Below are positions 17,347 through 26,662 of a stretch of 64,000 nt of DNA, in pieces. The stretch comes from QANA01 sp963665505. GTDB lineage: Bacteria; Bacillota; Clostridia; Christensenellales; Christensenellaceae. Below the pieces are notes generated by a model. The model did no database searches. It was given only the letters and a program-made list of their open reading frames with translations, and was not told the origin of the DNA. The number at the start of each line of letters is the position of its first letter. The stretch's first letter is position 1. The stretch is taken from assembly GCA_963665505.1 (NCBI GenBank), contig OY762275.1, forward strand, positions 1,674,001 to 1,738,000, written 5' to 3'. The position numbers were made by a program, and so were the translations under genes.

Positions 17347-17904
17347 TCAACGCATTATTTCTTTCAACATCTGATAGAGTTTGTGTACGGGAAGCCCCAT
17401 CACATTATAAAAACAGCCGGATATCCCCTTGATATATTTGGCGGCGGCTCCCTGTATCGCATAACCGCCCGCTTTGTCCAAATATTCGTCCGCATCCAGG
17501 TATTCTTCGATTTCGGCGGGAGACATCGGGGAAAATTCCACGGCTGTACAGGCATAATCGGTCAGCATCCTGCCGGAGTGAACGTTCAGCAAGACAAGCC
17601 CTGTGTAGACTTCATGCACACGGCCCGCCATTTCCCTTATCATCTCTTCGGCTTCTTTCCGGGAAGAAGGTTTTCCCAACACCCGGCCATCCAGATACAC
17701 GATCGTATCCGCCCCTATGATGATCGCGTCTTCTTCCGTTTTTATTGCGCGCGCTTTTTTCTCGGCCAGTTTACAGACCAATTCCCAGGGTGTCTTTGCA
17801 GAAATCTTCTCATCCGCTTTGCTTACCCGTACCTCAAAATCTTCTACGACAAACCGCAAAAGTTCACGTCTCCGCGGCGATTGAGATGCCAAAATGATTT
17901 TCAC
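17347..17904 (-). CDS. maf: Maf-family nucleoside triphosphate pyrophosphatase
   Basis: A 185-residue Maf protein. LASQSPRRRELL (5-16) is the signature, with IGADTIVYLDGRVLGKPSS (about 64-82) carrying the catalytic Asp, and GGYAIQGAAAKYIKGISGCFYNVMGLP near the C-terminus. Maf proteins hydrolyse non-canonical or ordinary dTTP/UTP and are linked to septum inhibition in Bacillus. The start is GTG at 17904. It heads the mreBCD cluster, as in Bacillus. Confidence 0.95.
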   Translation of the reverse strand: MKIILASQSPRRRELLRFVVEDFEVRVSKADEKISAKTPWELVCKLAEKKARAIKTEEDAIIIGADTIVYLDGRVLGKPSSRKEAEEMIREMAGRVHEVYTGLVLLNVHSGRMLTDYACTAVEFSPMSPAEIEEYLDADEYLDKAGGYAIQGAAAKYIKGISGCFYNVMGLPVHKLYQMLKEIMR

Positions 17905-17974
17905 GCTATTTTCCGTTTCCTTTTCCTATGCGTTATCTCCATTATATAAAAATACTTGGAGTTGTCCACAAAAA

Positions 17975-18364
17975 TTACTCGACATTTTTCTCTTCTTTTT
18001 TTCTACGGAGCATTTTTCCGATTAGACAGACCGCACGGAAGATACCGAGCAGGATCAGAAAAAGTCCGAACAATACCCCCAGCAAATGATTTTCGATAAG
18101 ATCCGCAAAATAAGCGCCCGCAATCGACCCCAAAAGACCGGCCGCCGCCGGTATCAATGCGAAGGAGAATTCAATCTGTTTTTGCCTGATGAGCATACCC
18201 AACGCAAAACCGGCCATCGGCAAAAAGCAAAGCAGGTTAAGGCCTTGCGCTTCCCGTTGGGAAACACCCAGAAACAACGTGAGCACAGGGATCAGTACGA
18301 TACCTCCGCCCATACCCATGCCGCCGATGATGCCAAAGAAAAACCCCGCTATCAAAAACCACAT
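17975..18364 (-). CDS. Half-size TauE/SafE-family membrane protein (second of pair)
   Basis: A 129-residue membrane protein with one TauE/SafE repeat: AGFFFGIIGGMGMGGGIVLIP near the N-terminus, then three further membrane segments and a basic C-terminus. Full members of this family have two repeats in about 250 residues and are thought to move sulfite, sulfonates or other organic anions. Here the two halves are separate, adjacent genes separated by one base, presumably forming a heterodimer. Confidence 0.82.
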   Translation of the reverse strand: MWFLIAGFFFGIIGGMGMGGGIVLIPVLTLFLGVSQREAQGLNLLCFLPMAGFALGMLIRQKQIEFSFALIPAAAGLLGSIAGAYFADLIENHLLGVLFGLFLILLGIFRAVCLIGKMLRRKKEEKNVE

Positions 18365-18365
18365 A

Positions 18366-18764
18366 TCACAACACCATCCGGATGCCCGAAGCGAGAATCA
18401 ACACCGTAAAGATCGCGTCGATCCATTCTTTTTTCAATTTACAAAGCAATAAGGCGCCTATGGCCCCGCCGGCCGCCCCACCGCCCAACAGGAACCAGGT
18501 ATCTGTCCCAAACAAGAGATTGTTCCTGAGACAGTAGACGACCGTGCTGGCGATAGATAGGGGCAGTATGATAAAAATCGCGGTGGCATGCGCCTTTTTT
18601 TCTTCCAGGCCCACTTTTGTCATAAGCTGCACGGCAACGATGCCGCCTCCGGACCCAAAAAAACCGTTGACCAAACCGATGAGCAGACCGATCAATGTTT
18701 TCAGTAAAATCCGCTTTTCATTCTTCCGAATCGTCGTATTGTTCATAAAATTTAGTATAACCAA
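18366..18764 (-). CDS. Half-size TauE/SafE-family membrane protein (first of pair)
   Basis: A 132-residue partner of the next gene, with LIGLLIGLVNGFFGSGGGIVAV as the repeat signature and four membrane segments. The longest start is a TTG at 18764; an internal ATG at 18746 is also possible, and neither has a strong ribosome site. Stop and next start are one base apart, so the two are co-translated. The transported substrate cannot be told from sequence. Confidence 0.8.
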   Translation of the reverse strand: MVILNFMNNTTIRKNEKRILLKTLIGLLIGLVNGFFGSGGGIVAVQLMTKVGLEEKKAHATAIFIILPLSIASTVVYCLRNNLLFGTDTWFLLGGGAAGGAIGALLLCKLKKEWIDAIFTVLILASGIRMVL

Positions 18765-18826
18765 TGCAAACAGGGCTATCCGGGCAAAAGTCCGTCTCTT
18801 TTCCTCATGAAAAAGTGTCCTATCTG

Positions 18827-18855
18827 TTTACTTCGGCAGCAAATTTCATTATAAT
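18827..18855 (+). promoter_or_regulatory. Promoter of the membrane protein gene at 18891
   Basis: -35 TTTACT (18827-18832), 17-base spacer, -10 TATAAT (18850-18855), about 35 bases before the ATG. Confidence 0.6.
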
Positions 18856-18890
18856 TTAAATAGCAAATACGAATACGGGGTTTTTCATTT

Positions 18891-19526
18891 ATGTCAAACA
18901 CAATCTTGCTCATATATTTTATTTTACAGCTTATTTTTTCCTTTATCCTTTGCTTCTTTGGCTATAAATACATACGGACGCTCATATCCGTTTATGGATT
19001 TATCGTGGGCTTTCTTTGCTGCTTCACATTGTTGCGGCCGGCCGGGCTGTCGACTTTCCTGCTCTACCTTCTGAGTTTCCTCGCGGGGTCCACGGTATCC
19101 GGCGTCATGTATTTCCTATACAATGTGGCCATGTTTATCACAGGGGCGGGTTTGGGGATCGCCGCCGGCGTAATCATCTGCACGGCGCTAAATCTGGATC
19201 TCTTCTCCACGGTCGGCCTGATCATCACAGCCTCCCTTGCCATTGCGGCCGGGCTCCTCTCCCTTGGATACAAACGGTTGCTTCTGATTTTATCCACCGC
19301 CTGCTGCGGCGCGCTTTTGTTATCCCTGCACGGCGGGTACCTGCTCTTTAATTTCATCCATGCATCGGGTCCGTCCGTCTGGGATTTTGCCAGCGCGCCG
19401 GGTCTGGGGCAAACCCTTTTAGGCTTTTTCCATCAATATATGCTATATGTTTTGGGCGCAACCGGCATTCTTGGTACCGCAGGCCTGATCACACAGTTCA
19501 AAAAAACCGGAAAACATAAAAAATAA
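18891..19526 (+). CDS. Polytopic membrane protein, DUF4203/TMEM198-like
   Basis: A 211-residue protein with about seven membrane segments. Glycines repeat within helices (AGSTVSGVMYFLYN; TGAGLGIAAGVIICTALN; AAGLLSLGYKRLLLILSTACCGALLLS), a pattern like the DUF4203/TMEM198 group. No catalytic residues are visible and no function is known to me. It is a single-gene unit on the plus strand with its own promoter. Confidence 0.65.
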   Translation: MSNTILLIYFILQLIFSFILCFFGYKYIRTLISVYGFIVGFLCCFTLLRPAGLSTFLLYLLSFLAGSTVSGVMYFLYNVAMFITGAGLGIAAGVIICTALNLDLFSTVGLIITASLAIAAGLLSLGYKRLLLILSTACCGALLLSLHGGYLLFNFIHASGPSVWDFASAPGLGQTLLGFFHQYMLYVLGATGILGTAGLITQFKKTGKHKK

Positions 19527-19571
19527 TTTTTTGGTGTGTATAAAAAACTTTCGGGCGGCAATACTATAGGT

Positions 19572-19610
19572 GATACATCTCGTACCTCGGTACGAGGCAC
19601 GAAGTGCATC
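19572..19610. repeat. Double-hairpin intergenic element, possible short dispersed repeat
   Basis: A perfect hairpin CTCGTACC-TC-GGTACGAG is followed by a second, GCAC-GAA-GTGC. Outer flanks gatacat and gtgcatc also nearly pair. There is no T-run, so it is not a terminator, and a separate terminator follows at 19642. Such compact GC-rich double hairpins are often multi-copy (REP- or MITE-like), but only one copy is in this window. Confidence 0.4.
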
Positions 19611-19641
19611 AAGTTTCCCGTTTCATTTTTCCTCTATAATG

Positions 19642-19675
19642 GAAATACCCGGCATATGCCGGGTATTTCTTTTTG
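19642..19675 (+). terminator. Bidirectional-looking terminator
   Basis: A perfect 28-base palindrome (19642-19669, centre CATATG) followed by TTTTTG on the plus strand ends the 18891 gene. It may also serve the LysM gene converging from the other side. Confidence 0.8.
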
Positions 19676-19701
19676 TAAAAAAATATAGCAGCCTTTTCAT
19701 T

Positions 19702-20214
19702 TTACGTTTTTCCGGATTTTATAATCACCTGCATGCCGGGGTAGATATCTCCCGCGGTCTGATTATAGCGTCTCAGCTCTTCTTTTCCCATTCCGAAGCG
19801 CAACGCAAGCATATCCCATGTGTCTTTCGCCCGTACCGTATATACTAAAAACCCTTCCTTCAAACAAGGAATGCGGATTTCCCTGCCCGGATAAAACTCT
19901 TCCGGCCGGCATGCATTATTGTGGCCCAGGATATGCGCCATCGTGGTCGAAAATTTTTGCGCCAGGGAATACAGCGTATCTCCTTTCTCTAAAACATATT
20001 TTTTTAAAGAAAATAGATCCTCCTCTCCCTCCAAAGTTCCGGCTCTTTCCACTTGTGTGCAAAAAGAAGGGAGCGGTATCCGGATTTTCCGGCCGGGACG
20101 CAACAGCTCTCCTCCCGACCCCATGTTTGCCCGTATAATCATACAAAACGGGATCCGGTAATAAGCACTGAGGCTCTCCAGCGTATCCGAACACGTTACG
20201 ATATGGTACACCAT
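19702..20214 (-). CDS. Protein with three LysM domains
   Basis: A 170-residue protein built of three LysM units: residues 1-50 (YHIVTCSDTLESLSAYYRIP), about 72-115 (YVLEKGDTLYSLAQKFSTTM) and about 122-167 (YTVRAKDTWDMLALRFGM). There is no signal peptide or membrane segment and no catalytic domain. Intracellular LysM proteins of this kind in spore formers are often coat or cortex proteins, so a spore role is a fair guess. GGAG lies 6 bases before the ATG. Confidence 0.85.
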   Translation of the reverse strand: MVYHIVTCSDTLESLSAYYRIPFCMIIRANMGSGGELLRPGRKIRIPLPSFCTQVERAGTLEGEEDLFSLKKYVLEKGDTLYSLAQKFSTTMAHILGHNNACRPEEFYPGREIRIPCLKEGFLVYTVRAKDTWDMLALRFGMGKEELRRYNQTAGDIYPGMQVIIKSGKT

Positions 20215-20459
20215 CTTCTTCTCCGGTACTCGTCATATTTCAAAATATATTGCGGCCTTCCTCCTCGTATGCCTATTCTTGCAAATGCTATGTAGGTGTG
20301 TTATATTGTGCTTGTGCCTGCCAAATTTATCCCGTTTATACTATAAGGCGCGCATTTCCGTTGCTCCCCAAACTTTTTTTCATATTGGAATAGTATTTCG
20401 GCATAGTTGCAAATACTAATTGAATAGAAGATCACATTTGCATAGGATTGGAGCTATAA

Positions 20460-21644
20460 ATGAAGGTCAATTGGAATGAAAAGTATACGACAATCGCGGT
20501 CTACACATTTATCGTACTGGCGGCTGCCATCCTGCTTTTATTATTGCTTTTGAACGTGCCTGTGGCCTTTTCCGCCATCGGCAAATTTCTTTCCATTATC
20601 AACCCGTTTTTATGGGGTTTTGCCATCGCCTATGTACTGAACAGACCGATCCGTTTTTTTGAAACCAAAGTGTTCTTTTTTTTCAATCGAAAAAAACCGC
20701 ACCCGAAATTTATCAAATGCCTTTCGATCGGTGTCGTCTACATATTGTTTATCGCCAGCGCGATCGGGCTGATCCTGATTATCATACCGGAACTTAGTGA
20801 TAGCATCACCAACTTTACCAACAATCTGCCCCATTATATTACAGATCTGAACACATGGTGGCAGGGAGTCATTGATAACCTCGGCCTGCAGGAGTTTATC
20901 AATGAGGAAATCTCTCTGGATAATATCCTGCTTACCGTCGTGGATTATTTGAAATCAGTGGCGCCTGTACTGGCCACCGCCAGCATCGAATTCACCGTAA
21001 AAGCCATCACATCTATCGGGAATTCCGTCATCGCGTTGATTTCCGGCATTTATATGCTGGCTTCCAAGGATAAATTCATCCTGCAGACAAAAAAGAGCGC
21101 ATTCGCCATTTTTCCGAAGAAATTCGCTGAAAGCTGTGTGCAGCTGACACGGGAAAGCAACAATATTTTCAGCTCGTATATCTCCGGCAAACTGTTGGAA
21201 GCGCTGCTCGTTGCCATCATTTATTTTATCTTTATGAACATTTTGGGAATCCCCTATGCGCTGCTCATCAGCACGATCATGGGGGTCGCGGAGATCATAC
21301 CCTTTGTGGGGCCTTTTATTGGGGCGGTTCCCTCGGCCATATTGCTGTTTTTGGTCGAACCAAAGTTCTCTTTATGGTTTATCCTCATGAGCCTGGTATT
21401 GCAGCAGGTGGACGGACAGATCCTCGCCCCGCGGATTTTCAGCGGGACGACGGGACTCACGGCTTTCTGGGTCATCTTTGCCATTATATTGGGTGGCGGT
21501 TTGTTTGGTGTCCCGGGGATGATCATTGGTATTCCAATGTTTGCCGTCCTGTATTCCATCATACGCGAATTCATCAATTACCGTCTGGAAAAGCGCAAAT
21601 TGTCCACGGACGCGGAGGATTACCGTTCCGATATAAATGTCTGA
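20460..21644 (+). CDS. AI-2E family transporter (PF01594)
   Basis: A 394-residue membrane protein with the AI-2E/YdiK/YhhQ-type pattern: two N-terminal helices, a long hydrophilic middle (about 120-200), then the conserved ILGIPYALLISTIMGVAEIIPFVGPFIGAVPS and LQQVDGQILAPRIFSG. Family members have been linked to autoinducer-2 export and to sodium/proton antiport, so the substrate is open. GGAG is 8 bases before the ATG. Its stop abuts the stop of the converging gpsA-like gene with no gap. Confidence 0.88.
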   Translation: MKVNWNEKYTTIAVYTFIVLAAAILLLLLLLNVPVAFSAIGKFLSIINPFLWGFAIAYVLNRPIRFFETKVFFFFNRKKPHPKFIKCLSIGVVYILFIASAIGLILIIIPELSDSITNFTNNLPHYITDLNTWWQGVIDNLGLQEFINEEISLDNILLTVVDYLKSVAPVLATASIEFTVKAITSIGNSVIALISGIYMLASKDKFILQTKKSAFAIFPKKFAESCVQLTRESNNIFSSYISGKLLEALLVAIIYFIFMNILGIPYALLISTIMGVAEIIPFVGPFIGAVPSAILLFLVEPKFSLWFILMSLVLQQVDGQILAPRIFSGTTGLTAFWVIFAIILGGGLFGVPGMIIGIPMFAVLYSIIREFINYRLEKRKLSTDAEDYRSDINV

Positions 21645-22601
21645 TCAAAATTCATGCTTCAGGTCGCGGAGCAGCAAATTCTCTATCGCCATATCCAGTG
21701 GCGCATGCAGATACAGCATATCATAGACAGAAGAACAGATCGGCAATTCCGCATCATACATTTCCGAAAGTTTCCGCAGTGCCTTGGCCGTGCTTACCCC
21801 TTCCGCCAACACACCCAATTTTTCCCCCTTGACGAAAAGCTCGCCATATTGCCGGTTGCGGCTGAATTTTGAGAATACCGTGGCTTCATAGTCTCCCAGA
21901 TGCGCAAGGCCGTACGCAGACATCGGGTTGCCGCCCATATGATCGATCAGGCGGGAGATTTCCCTGGCCCCGCGGGACATCAGCGCGCCCTTCAGACTGG
22001 GCATCGCAAGACCATCAAGCATACCGGCCGCTATCCCGATGACATTTTTTGCCGCGGCCCCGACTTCATTGCCAATCATATCCGTCCCATAATAAAAGCG
22101 GATCAGATTCCCTTTCAGGGCATCGACAAAAAATACTTTGAGTTTCTCATTATAGGCATCGATCACCATGCAGTTGGGCAATCCTGCCAAGAAATATTCC
22201 ACGTGTCCCGGCCCCAGCCACACCGCGATATTTTCACATGTTGTAAATTCGCAAGCGATCTGGCTCAACCGCCTGCCCGTATCTTCTTCCAGCCCTTTCA
22301 TGCACAAGATCATGGGTTTGGATAAGGCAGGCGCAAATTCTTTCCGGCCCATAAACCCGCGGAGGTTTTGCGAACTGATTGAGATCGCAATAGCCTCGGC
22401 AAAATCCACTGCATACGATATGTCTTCCGTCGTTTCGATTTCTTTTGGGAACGCACTGTTCGCCCCCAGGACGCCGGAACGCAGTCTGGCAAGGTTTTGG
22501 GAATCCTCCCTACCCCAGATACACACGCGATGTCCGTTTTGATTCAGATACCAGGCAATAAAAGAGCCCCAGCGGCCGCATCCCAATACGCTAAATCTCA
22601 T
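21645..22601 (-). CDS. gpsA: NAD(P)-dependent glycerol-3-phosphate dehydrogenase-like protein
   Basis: A 318-residue GpsA-family protein. The Rossmann loop is GCGRWGSFIAWYLNQNGH (8-25). GNEVGAAAKNVIGIAAGMLDGL holds the catalytic Lys region, and SRGAREISRLIDHMGGNPMSAYGLAHLGD and SKFSRNRQYG match the C-terminal signature. GpsA makes sn-glycerol-3-phosphate for phospholipids. The binding loop GxGxxG has W in place of A/S, and identity looks moderate, so it could be a divergent paralogue. Confidence 0.82.
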   Translation of the reverse strand: MRFSVLGCGRWGSFIAWYLNQNGHRVCIWGREDSQNLARLRSGVLGANSAFPKEIETTEDISYAVDFAEAIAISISSQNLRGFMGRKEFAPALSKPMILCMKGLEEDTGRRLSQIACEFTTCENIAVWLGPGHVEYFLAGLPNCMVIDAYNEKLKVFFVDALKGNLIRFYYGTDMIGNEVGAAAKNVIGIAAGMLDGLAMPSLKGALMSRGAREISRLIDHMGGNPMSAYGLAHLGDYEATVFSKFSRNRQYGELFVKGEKLGVLAEGVSTAKALRKLSEMYDAELPICSSVYDMLYLHAPLDMAIENLLLRDLKHEF

Positions 22602-22708
22602 ATATTTTTTCCTTTTCCATCTAAAAAATGGTGTCCGCCATCAGTTTACCATATAAATGCGTCCGCATAAATACCGGCGTAGTTTCTACCGTTGTCTCCC
22701 AATATCTA

Positions 22709-25700
22709 TTACAGAAAATAAGCTACGCCCGCCGCCGCTATGTTTTGGTCTTTATTTCCGGGCACGTTTCGCAGCAAGCCCGGGATATACCGTTCGCTGT
22801 GCGCCATCTTCCCAAATATACGGCCGTCGGGGGAAAGCAATCCTTCCACCGCGTCCATCGACCCGTTCGGGTTCACCGCGATATCCATAGAGGGATTTCC
22901 CGCGGCATCGCAATACTGCGTCGCTACCTGCCCTTTTTCAAACAAGTCGGCCAGTTCTTTATTGCCGCAGACAAAGCGGCCTTCCCCGTGCGAGACAGCA
23001 ATCGTATGCACATCGCCAACATGCATGTTTGCAAGCCATGGCGATTTTACCGAACAAATCCGCGTATGGACCATCCGGGACACATGCCGGCCAATCGTGT
23101 TGAACGTAAGGGTGGGGCTGTCCTGCCGCATCGGGCGGATCTCGCCATAAGGTACCAGTCCCAGCTTGATAAGCGCCTGGAACCCATTGCAGACGCCCAG
23201 CATCAGTCCGTCCCGTTTATTCAAAAATTCCATGACGGCATCCGTCACACCCGGGTTACGGAAAACGGTCGCGATAAATTTACCGGAACCGTCCGGCTCA
23301 TCGCCGCCTGAGAACCCGCCGGGCAACATGATGATCTGTGCATTCCGTATTTCGGCAATCAACTCCGCTACCGACGCTTCGATCTCCGCAGACGTCAGGT
23401 TCCGCAGCACAAGCGTTTTTGCGATACCGCCGGCCCGCTCGAAAAATGCGGCCGAATCATATTCACAGTTGGTCCCCGGGAAAACGGGGATGACCACCCG
23501 CGGCTTCGCCACCTTCAAAGAAGGCGTATACTGTGCCCGCATGGCATAATCCGCATGGGTCTTTACATCCGGGCCTTGCGCGACGGTCGTGGGGAAAACC
23601 TTCTCCAATGGTTCACAGAAAGCGGCCATGCATTTTTTTAAGTCAACGCACTCGTCGTTCAGACAAACGGCTTCTCTCTCTGTCAGCACGCCTATCTTTT
23701 CAAAAATAGTTTCGTCTATTTCCCCTTCGGCTTCAAAGACGATCGCACCGTATTGTTTGCGGACGATCTGCCCTAATTGCAGGTCTTCCCGTAAGCGTAT
23801 CCCAATCCCATTGCCCATAGCCATTTTTGTGACGGCCGCCAATATGCCGCCTTGTTCCACCGCATAAGCGGACTTGATTTTGCCCGCCCGGACCAGGGTT
23901 GAAAAGGCGGCATATTTGGGCTTCATCATCTCGAACACCGGTAAGGAAAACTGATCCGAATCCATATCCAGCAAATATACGCTGTCGCCCGCTTTTTTGA
24001 ACGCGGGAGAAAGCACCGCCGCCGCATCGGCCACGCAAAGGGCAAACGCGCACAGTGTGGGAGGTACGTGAATGTCCCGGAAAGTCCCGGACATCGAATC
24101 TTTCCCACCTATCGCGGCGATATGCAGCCCTTGCTGCGCATACATGGCGCCCAGCAGCGCCGCCACCGGCTTGCCCCATTTCTCAGGGTCGTTTCCCAGA
24201 CTCTCAAAATATTCCTGCAATGTCAGCCAGGCTTTGTCATATTCTCCGCCAGCCGCCACCAGCTTGGCCACGGCGCTCAAAACCGCATACACGGCTCCGT
24301 GAAAGGGGCTTTTCTCCATCAGATAGGGGTCCAGTCCAAAGCTCATAACCGTGGCTTCCAAAGAAATATCGCCTAATACCGGTACGAGCGCCGCCATCGC
24401 CTGGACAGGCGTCAACTGGCGTTTCCCTCCCAAAGGCAGTTGGACGCTGCCCGCGCCGATCGTCGAATCGAACCGCTCGATCAGTCCCTTTTGGCTGCAT
24501 ATGTTCAGATCCTTCAATTTTTCAAAAAGCGTTGTTTTAAGGTCCTCTCCCACGCTGTCTTCCAGGATGGACTTAATATCCGGGCTTTGGACAAAGACTT
24601 TGGCAAACTGCGCCGCTCCGTTCGTACTCAAAAATGCCCGTTCAATGTCCACGATGCATTTGTTTCTCCAAAACATACGCATACGGCCGCTGTCTGTGAC
24701 GGTGGCCACATTCGTCGCCTCCAGGTTTTCTCCTTCCGCCAGATCCAGCACGGTCTCCAGGTCTTTTTTGTCGATCACGACCGCCATACGTTCCTGTGAT
24801 TCCGATATGGCCAGCTCCGTGCCGTCCAGCCCTTCATATTTTTTAGGCACTTTATCCAGATTGATATCCAGGCTGTCGGCAAGCTCGCCGATGGCTACCG
24901 ATACACCGCCGGCGCCAAAATCATTGCACCGCTTGACCAGCCGGGTAAATTCCGGGTTCCGGAAGAGCCGCTGTAACTTGCGCTCTGTCGGAGGATTGCC
25001 TTTCTGTACTTCCGCACCGCATTCCGCAGTGGATTTTTCATCATGCGCCTTGCTGCTGCCCGTAGCCCCGCCGATGCCGTCCCGGCCCGTACGGCCGCCG
25101 ATCAGCACGACAACATCATCCTTGACCGGGCGCTCGCGCACGACATTTTCCACCGGCGCCGCACCGATCACGGCCCCGATCTCCATACGTTTCGCTTTAT
25201 ACCCCTGGTGATATGTCTCCCGTACGAGGCCTGTCGCAAGTCCGATCTGGTTTCCATAGGAGGAATAGCCTGCCGCCGCTTCCCGGGTGATTTTGCGCTG
25301 GGGCAGTTTGTATTCCATCGTGTCTTCTGTCCGTTCGCGCGGGTCTCCGCTGCCGGTCACCCGCATGGCATGGTATACATACGACCGGCCGGAAAGCGGG
25401 TCTCGTATCGCTCCGCCGAGACAGGTCGCCGCACCGCCAAAAGGTTCTATCTCCGTGGGGTGGTTATGCGTCTCATTCTTGAACATGATCAGGTAATCGC
25501 GCAATCCTTTTTTTGTCCGGAGCTTATGCCGGATCGAACAGGCGTTGACCTCTTCGCTTTCATCCAAACCAGTCAGCTGCCCCGCCTTTTTTGCCGCTTT
25601 CGCATAAATGGTCGCCATATCCATCAACGTAACGGGTTTTCCCTTATCCCCGTAAACCGTTTTACGGAAATCCAGATAGGCCCGATAGGCTTCTTTTACT

Positions 25701-26443
25701 TTCGCGCCTACCGGCCCGTTTTCAAACGCTATGTCTGTAATCTGCGTCAGAAAAGTCGTATGGCGGCAATGGTCCGACCAATACGTATCTATCACCCGCA
25801 GCTCCGTAATAGATGGATCTCTGCCCTGCTCCTGAAAATAGGAACGGATAAAAATCAGGTCTTCCACACTCATGGCATACCCGCCTGCATCCCGGAAAAC
25901 CCGCATGTCCGCATCACTCAATTTCAAAAAACCCCCGGCAATGGAAACATCCGCCGGATAGGCCAGCTTCACCTTGAGCGTGGCCGGCTTTTCCATATTT
26001 TCCTCTCTTGAATCCACCGGGTTGATCACGTACTTTTTGACGCGCCGGACATCCTCCTGCGACAGATCTCCCTTCAGCAGAAAAATCTTTGCCGCCGCGA
26101 CCGTCGGCCGTGCCTTCCTTGTCAGAAGCTGTACACATTCGGCCGCGCTTTCGGCCCGCTGGTCATACTGGCCGGGCAGGTATTCAAGGCCGAAAACCTG
26201 CTCCCCTTCTTTTACAGGCAGTTCTTCCAAATAGACGGTGTCTACGGCAGGTTCTGAGAATACGATATTAACAGCGGCCTGGAAATCCTGCGCATCCAGT
26301 CCTTCCACATCGTAACGGAGAACGATGCGCACACCTTCCAGCTCGGTCAAAGAAAGGTTTTCCCTAAAATCCGCCAACATATGTTTTGCTTCCACATCAA
26401 AACCCGACTTTTTTTCCACAAAGATTCTTTTTACCAATTCCAT
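22709..26443 (-). CDS. purL: Phosphoribosylformylglycinamidine synthase, single-chain
   Basis: About 1244 residues from the ATG at 26443, which has AGGAGA 7 bases upstream. It is the long clostridial/Bacteroides-type FGAM synthase: an N-terminal PurS-like part, two AIR-synthase-type ATP halves (FKNETHNHPTEIEPFGGAAT; later SFGLDPYLMEKSPFHGAVYAV and GGKDSMSGTF), and a C-terminal glutaminase with GVCNGFQALIKLG carrying the catalytic Cys. It performs the fourth step of purine synthesis. It stands alone here, without other pur genes; the regulator purR is at the far end of the window. Confidence 0.96.
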   Translation of the reverse strand: MELVKRIFVEKKSGFDVEAKHMLADFRENLSLTELEGVRIVLRYDVEGLDAQDFQAAVNIVFSEPAVDTVYLEELPVKEGEQVFGLEYLPGQYDQRAESAAECVQLLTRKARPTVAAAKIFLLKGDLSQEDVRRVKKYVINPVDSREENMEKPATLKVKLAYPADVSIAGGFLKLSDADMRVFRDAGGYAMSVEDLIFIRSYFQEQGRDPSITELRVIDTYWSDHCRHTTFLTQITDIAFENGPVGAKVKEAYRAYLDFRKTVYGDKGKPVTLMDMATIYAKAAKKAGQLTGLDESEEVNACSIRHKLRTKKGLRDYLIMFKNETHNHPTEIEPFGGAATCLGGAIRDPLSGRSYVYHAMRVTGSGDPRERTEDTMEYKLPQRKITREAAAGYSSYGNQIGLATGLVRETYHQGYKAKRMEIGAVIGAAPVENVVRERPVKDDVVVLIGGRTGRDGIGGATGSSKAHDEKSTAECGAEVQKGNPPTERKLQRLFRNPEFTRLVKRCNDFGAGGVSVAIGELADSLDINLDKVPKKYEGLDGTELAISESQERMAVVIDKKDLETVLDLAEGENLEATNVATVTDSGRMRMFWRNKCIVDIERAFLSTNGAAQFAKVFVQSPDIKSILEDSVGEDLKTTLFEKLKDLNICSQKGLIERFDSTIGAGSVQLPLGGKRQLTPVQAMAALVPVLGDISLEATVMSFGLDPYLMEKSPFHGAVYAVLSAVAKLVAAGGEYDKAWLTLQEYFESLGNDPEKWGKPVAALLGAMYAQQGLHIAAIGGKDSMSGTFRDIHVPPTLCAFALCVADAAAVLSPAFKKAGDSVYLLDMDSDQFSLPVFEMMKPKYAAFSTLVRAGKIKSAYAVEQGGILAAVTKMAMGNGIGIRLREDLQLGQIVRKQYGAIVFEAEGEIDETIFEKIGVLTEREAVCLNDECVDLKKCMAAFCEPLEKVFPTTVAQGPDVKTHADYAMRAQYTPSLKVAKPRVVIPVFPGTNCEYDSAAFFERAGGIAKTLVLRNLTSAEIEASVAELIAEIRNAQIIMLPGGFSGGDEPDGSGKFIATVFRNPGVTDAVMEFLNKRDGLMLGVCNGFQALIKLGLVPYGEIRPMRQDSPTLTFNTIGRHVSRMVHTRICSVKSPWLANMHVGDVHTIAVSHGEGRFVCGNKELADLFEKGQVATQYCDAAGNPSMDIAVNPNGSMDAVEGLLSPDGRIFGKMAHSERYIPGLLRNVPGNKDQNIAAAGVAYFL

Positions 26444-26574
26444 ACTTTTTTCTCCTAAGCATGTACAAATCTCTATCGGACCATCTCCCGATCCAAAAAC
26501 TATTAAAGGAGGCGGAAGCGTTTCCCGCCCGCACATTTTGTTGCTGCCGTTTCAAACAGCCGCCCTGCCGTTAT

Positions 26575-26639
26575 AAAGAAAAACCGGCCTTTTTACAAAG
26601 GATAGCATGCAAGCTATCACAACCTAAAAAAGGCCGGTG
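26575..26639 (-). terminator. Terminator after the aspartate kinase gene
   Basis: Long stem ACCGGCCTTTTTT/AAAAAGGCCGGT (26583-26594 with 26626-26638) around a second perfect hairpin (GATAGC..GCTATC), then TTTTTC on the minus strand. Confidence 0.85.
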
Positions 26640-26662
26640 TGAAATACAAGCGTTGGTCGCCA

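Noticed and set aside
26444..26574. PurBox operator before purL
   Set aside because: Only a weak inverted ATCGG/CCGAT pair near 26474-26495 is visible; it does not match the known PurR box well enough.
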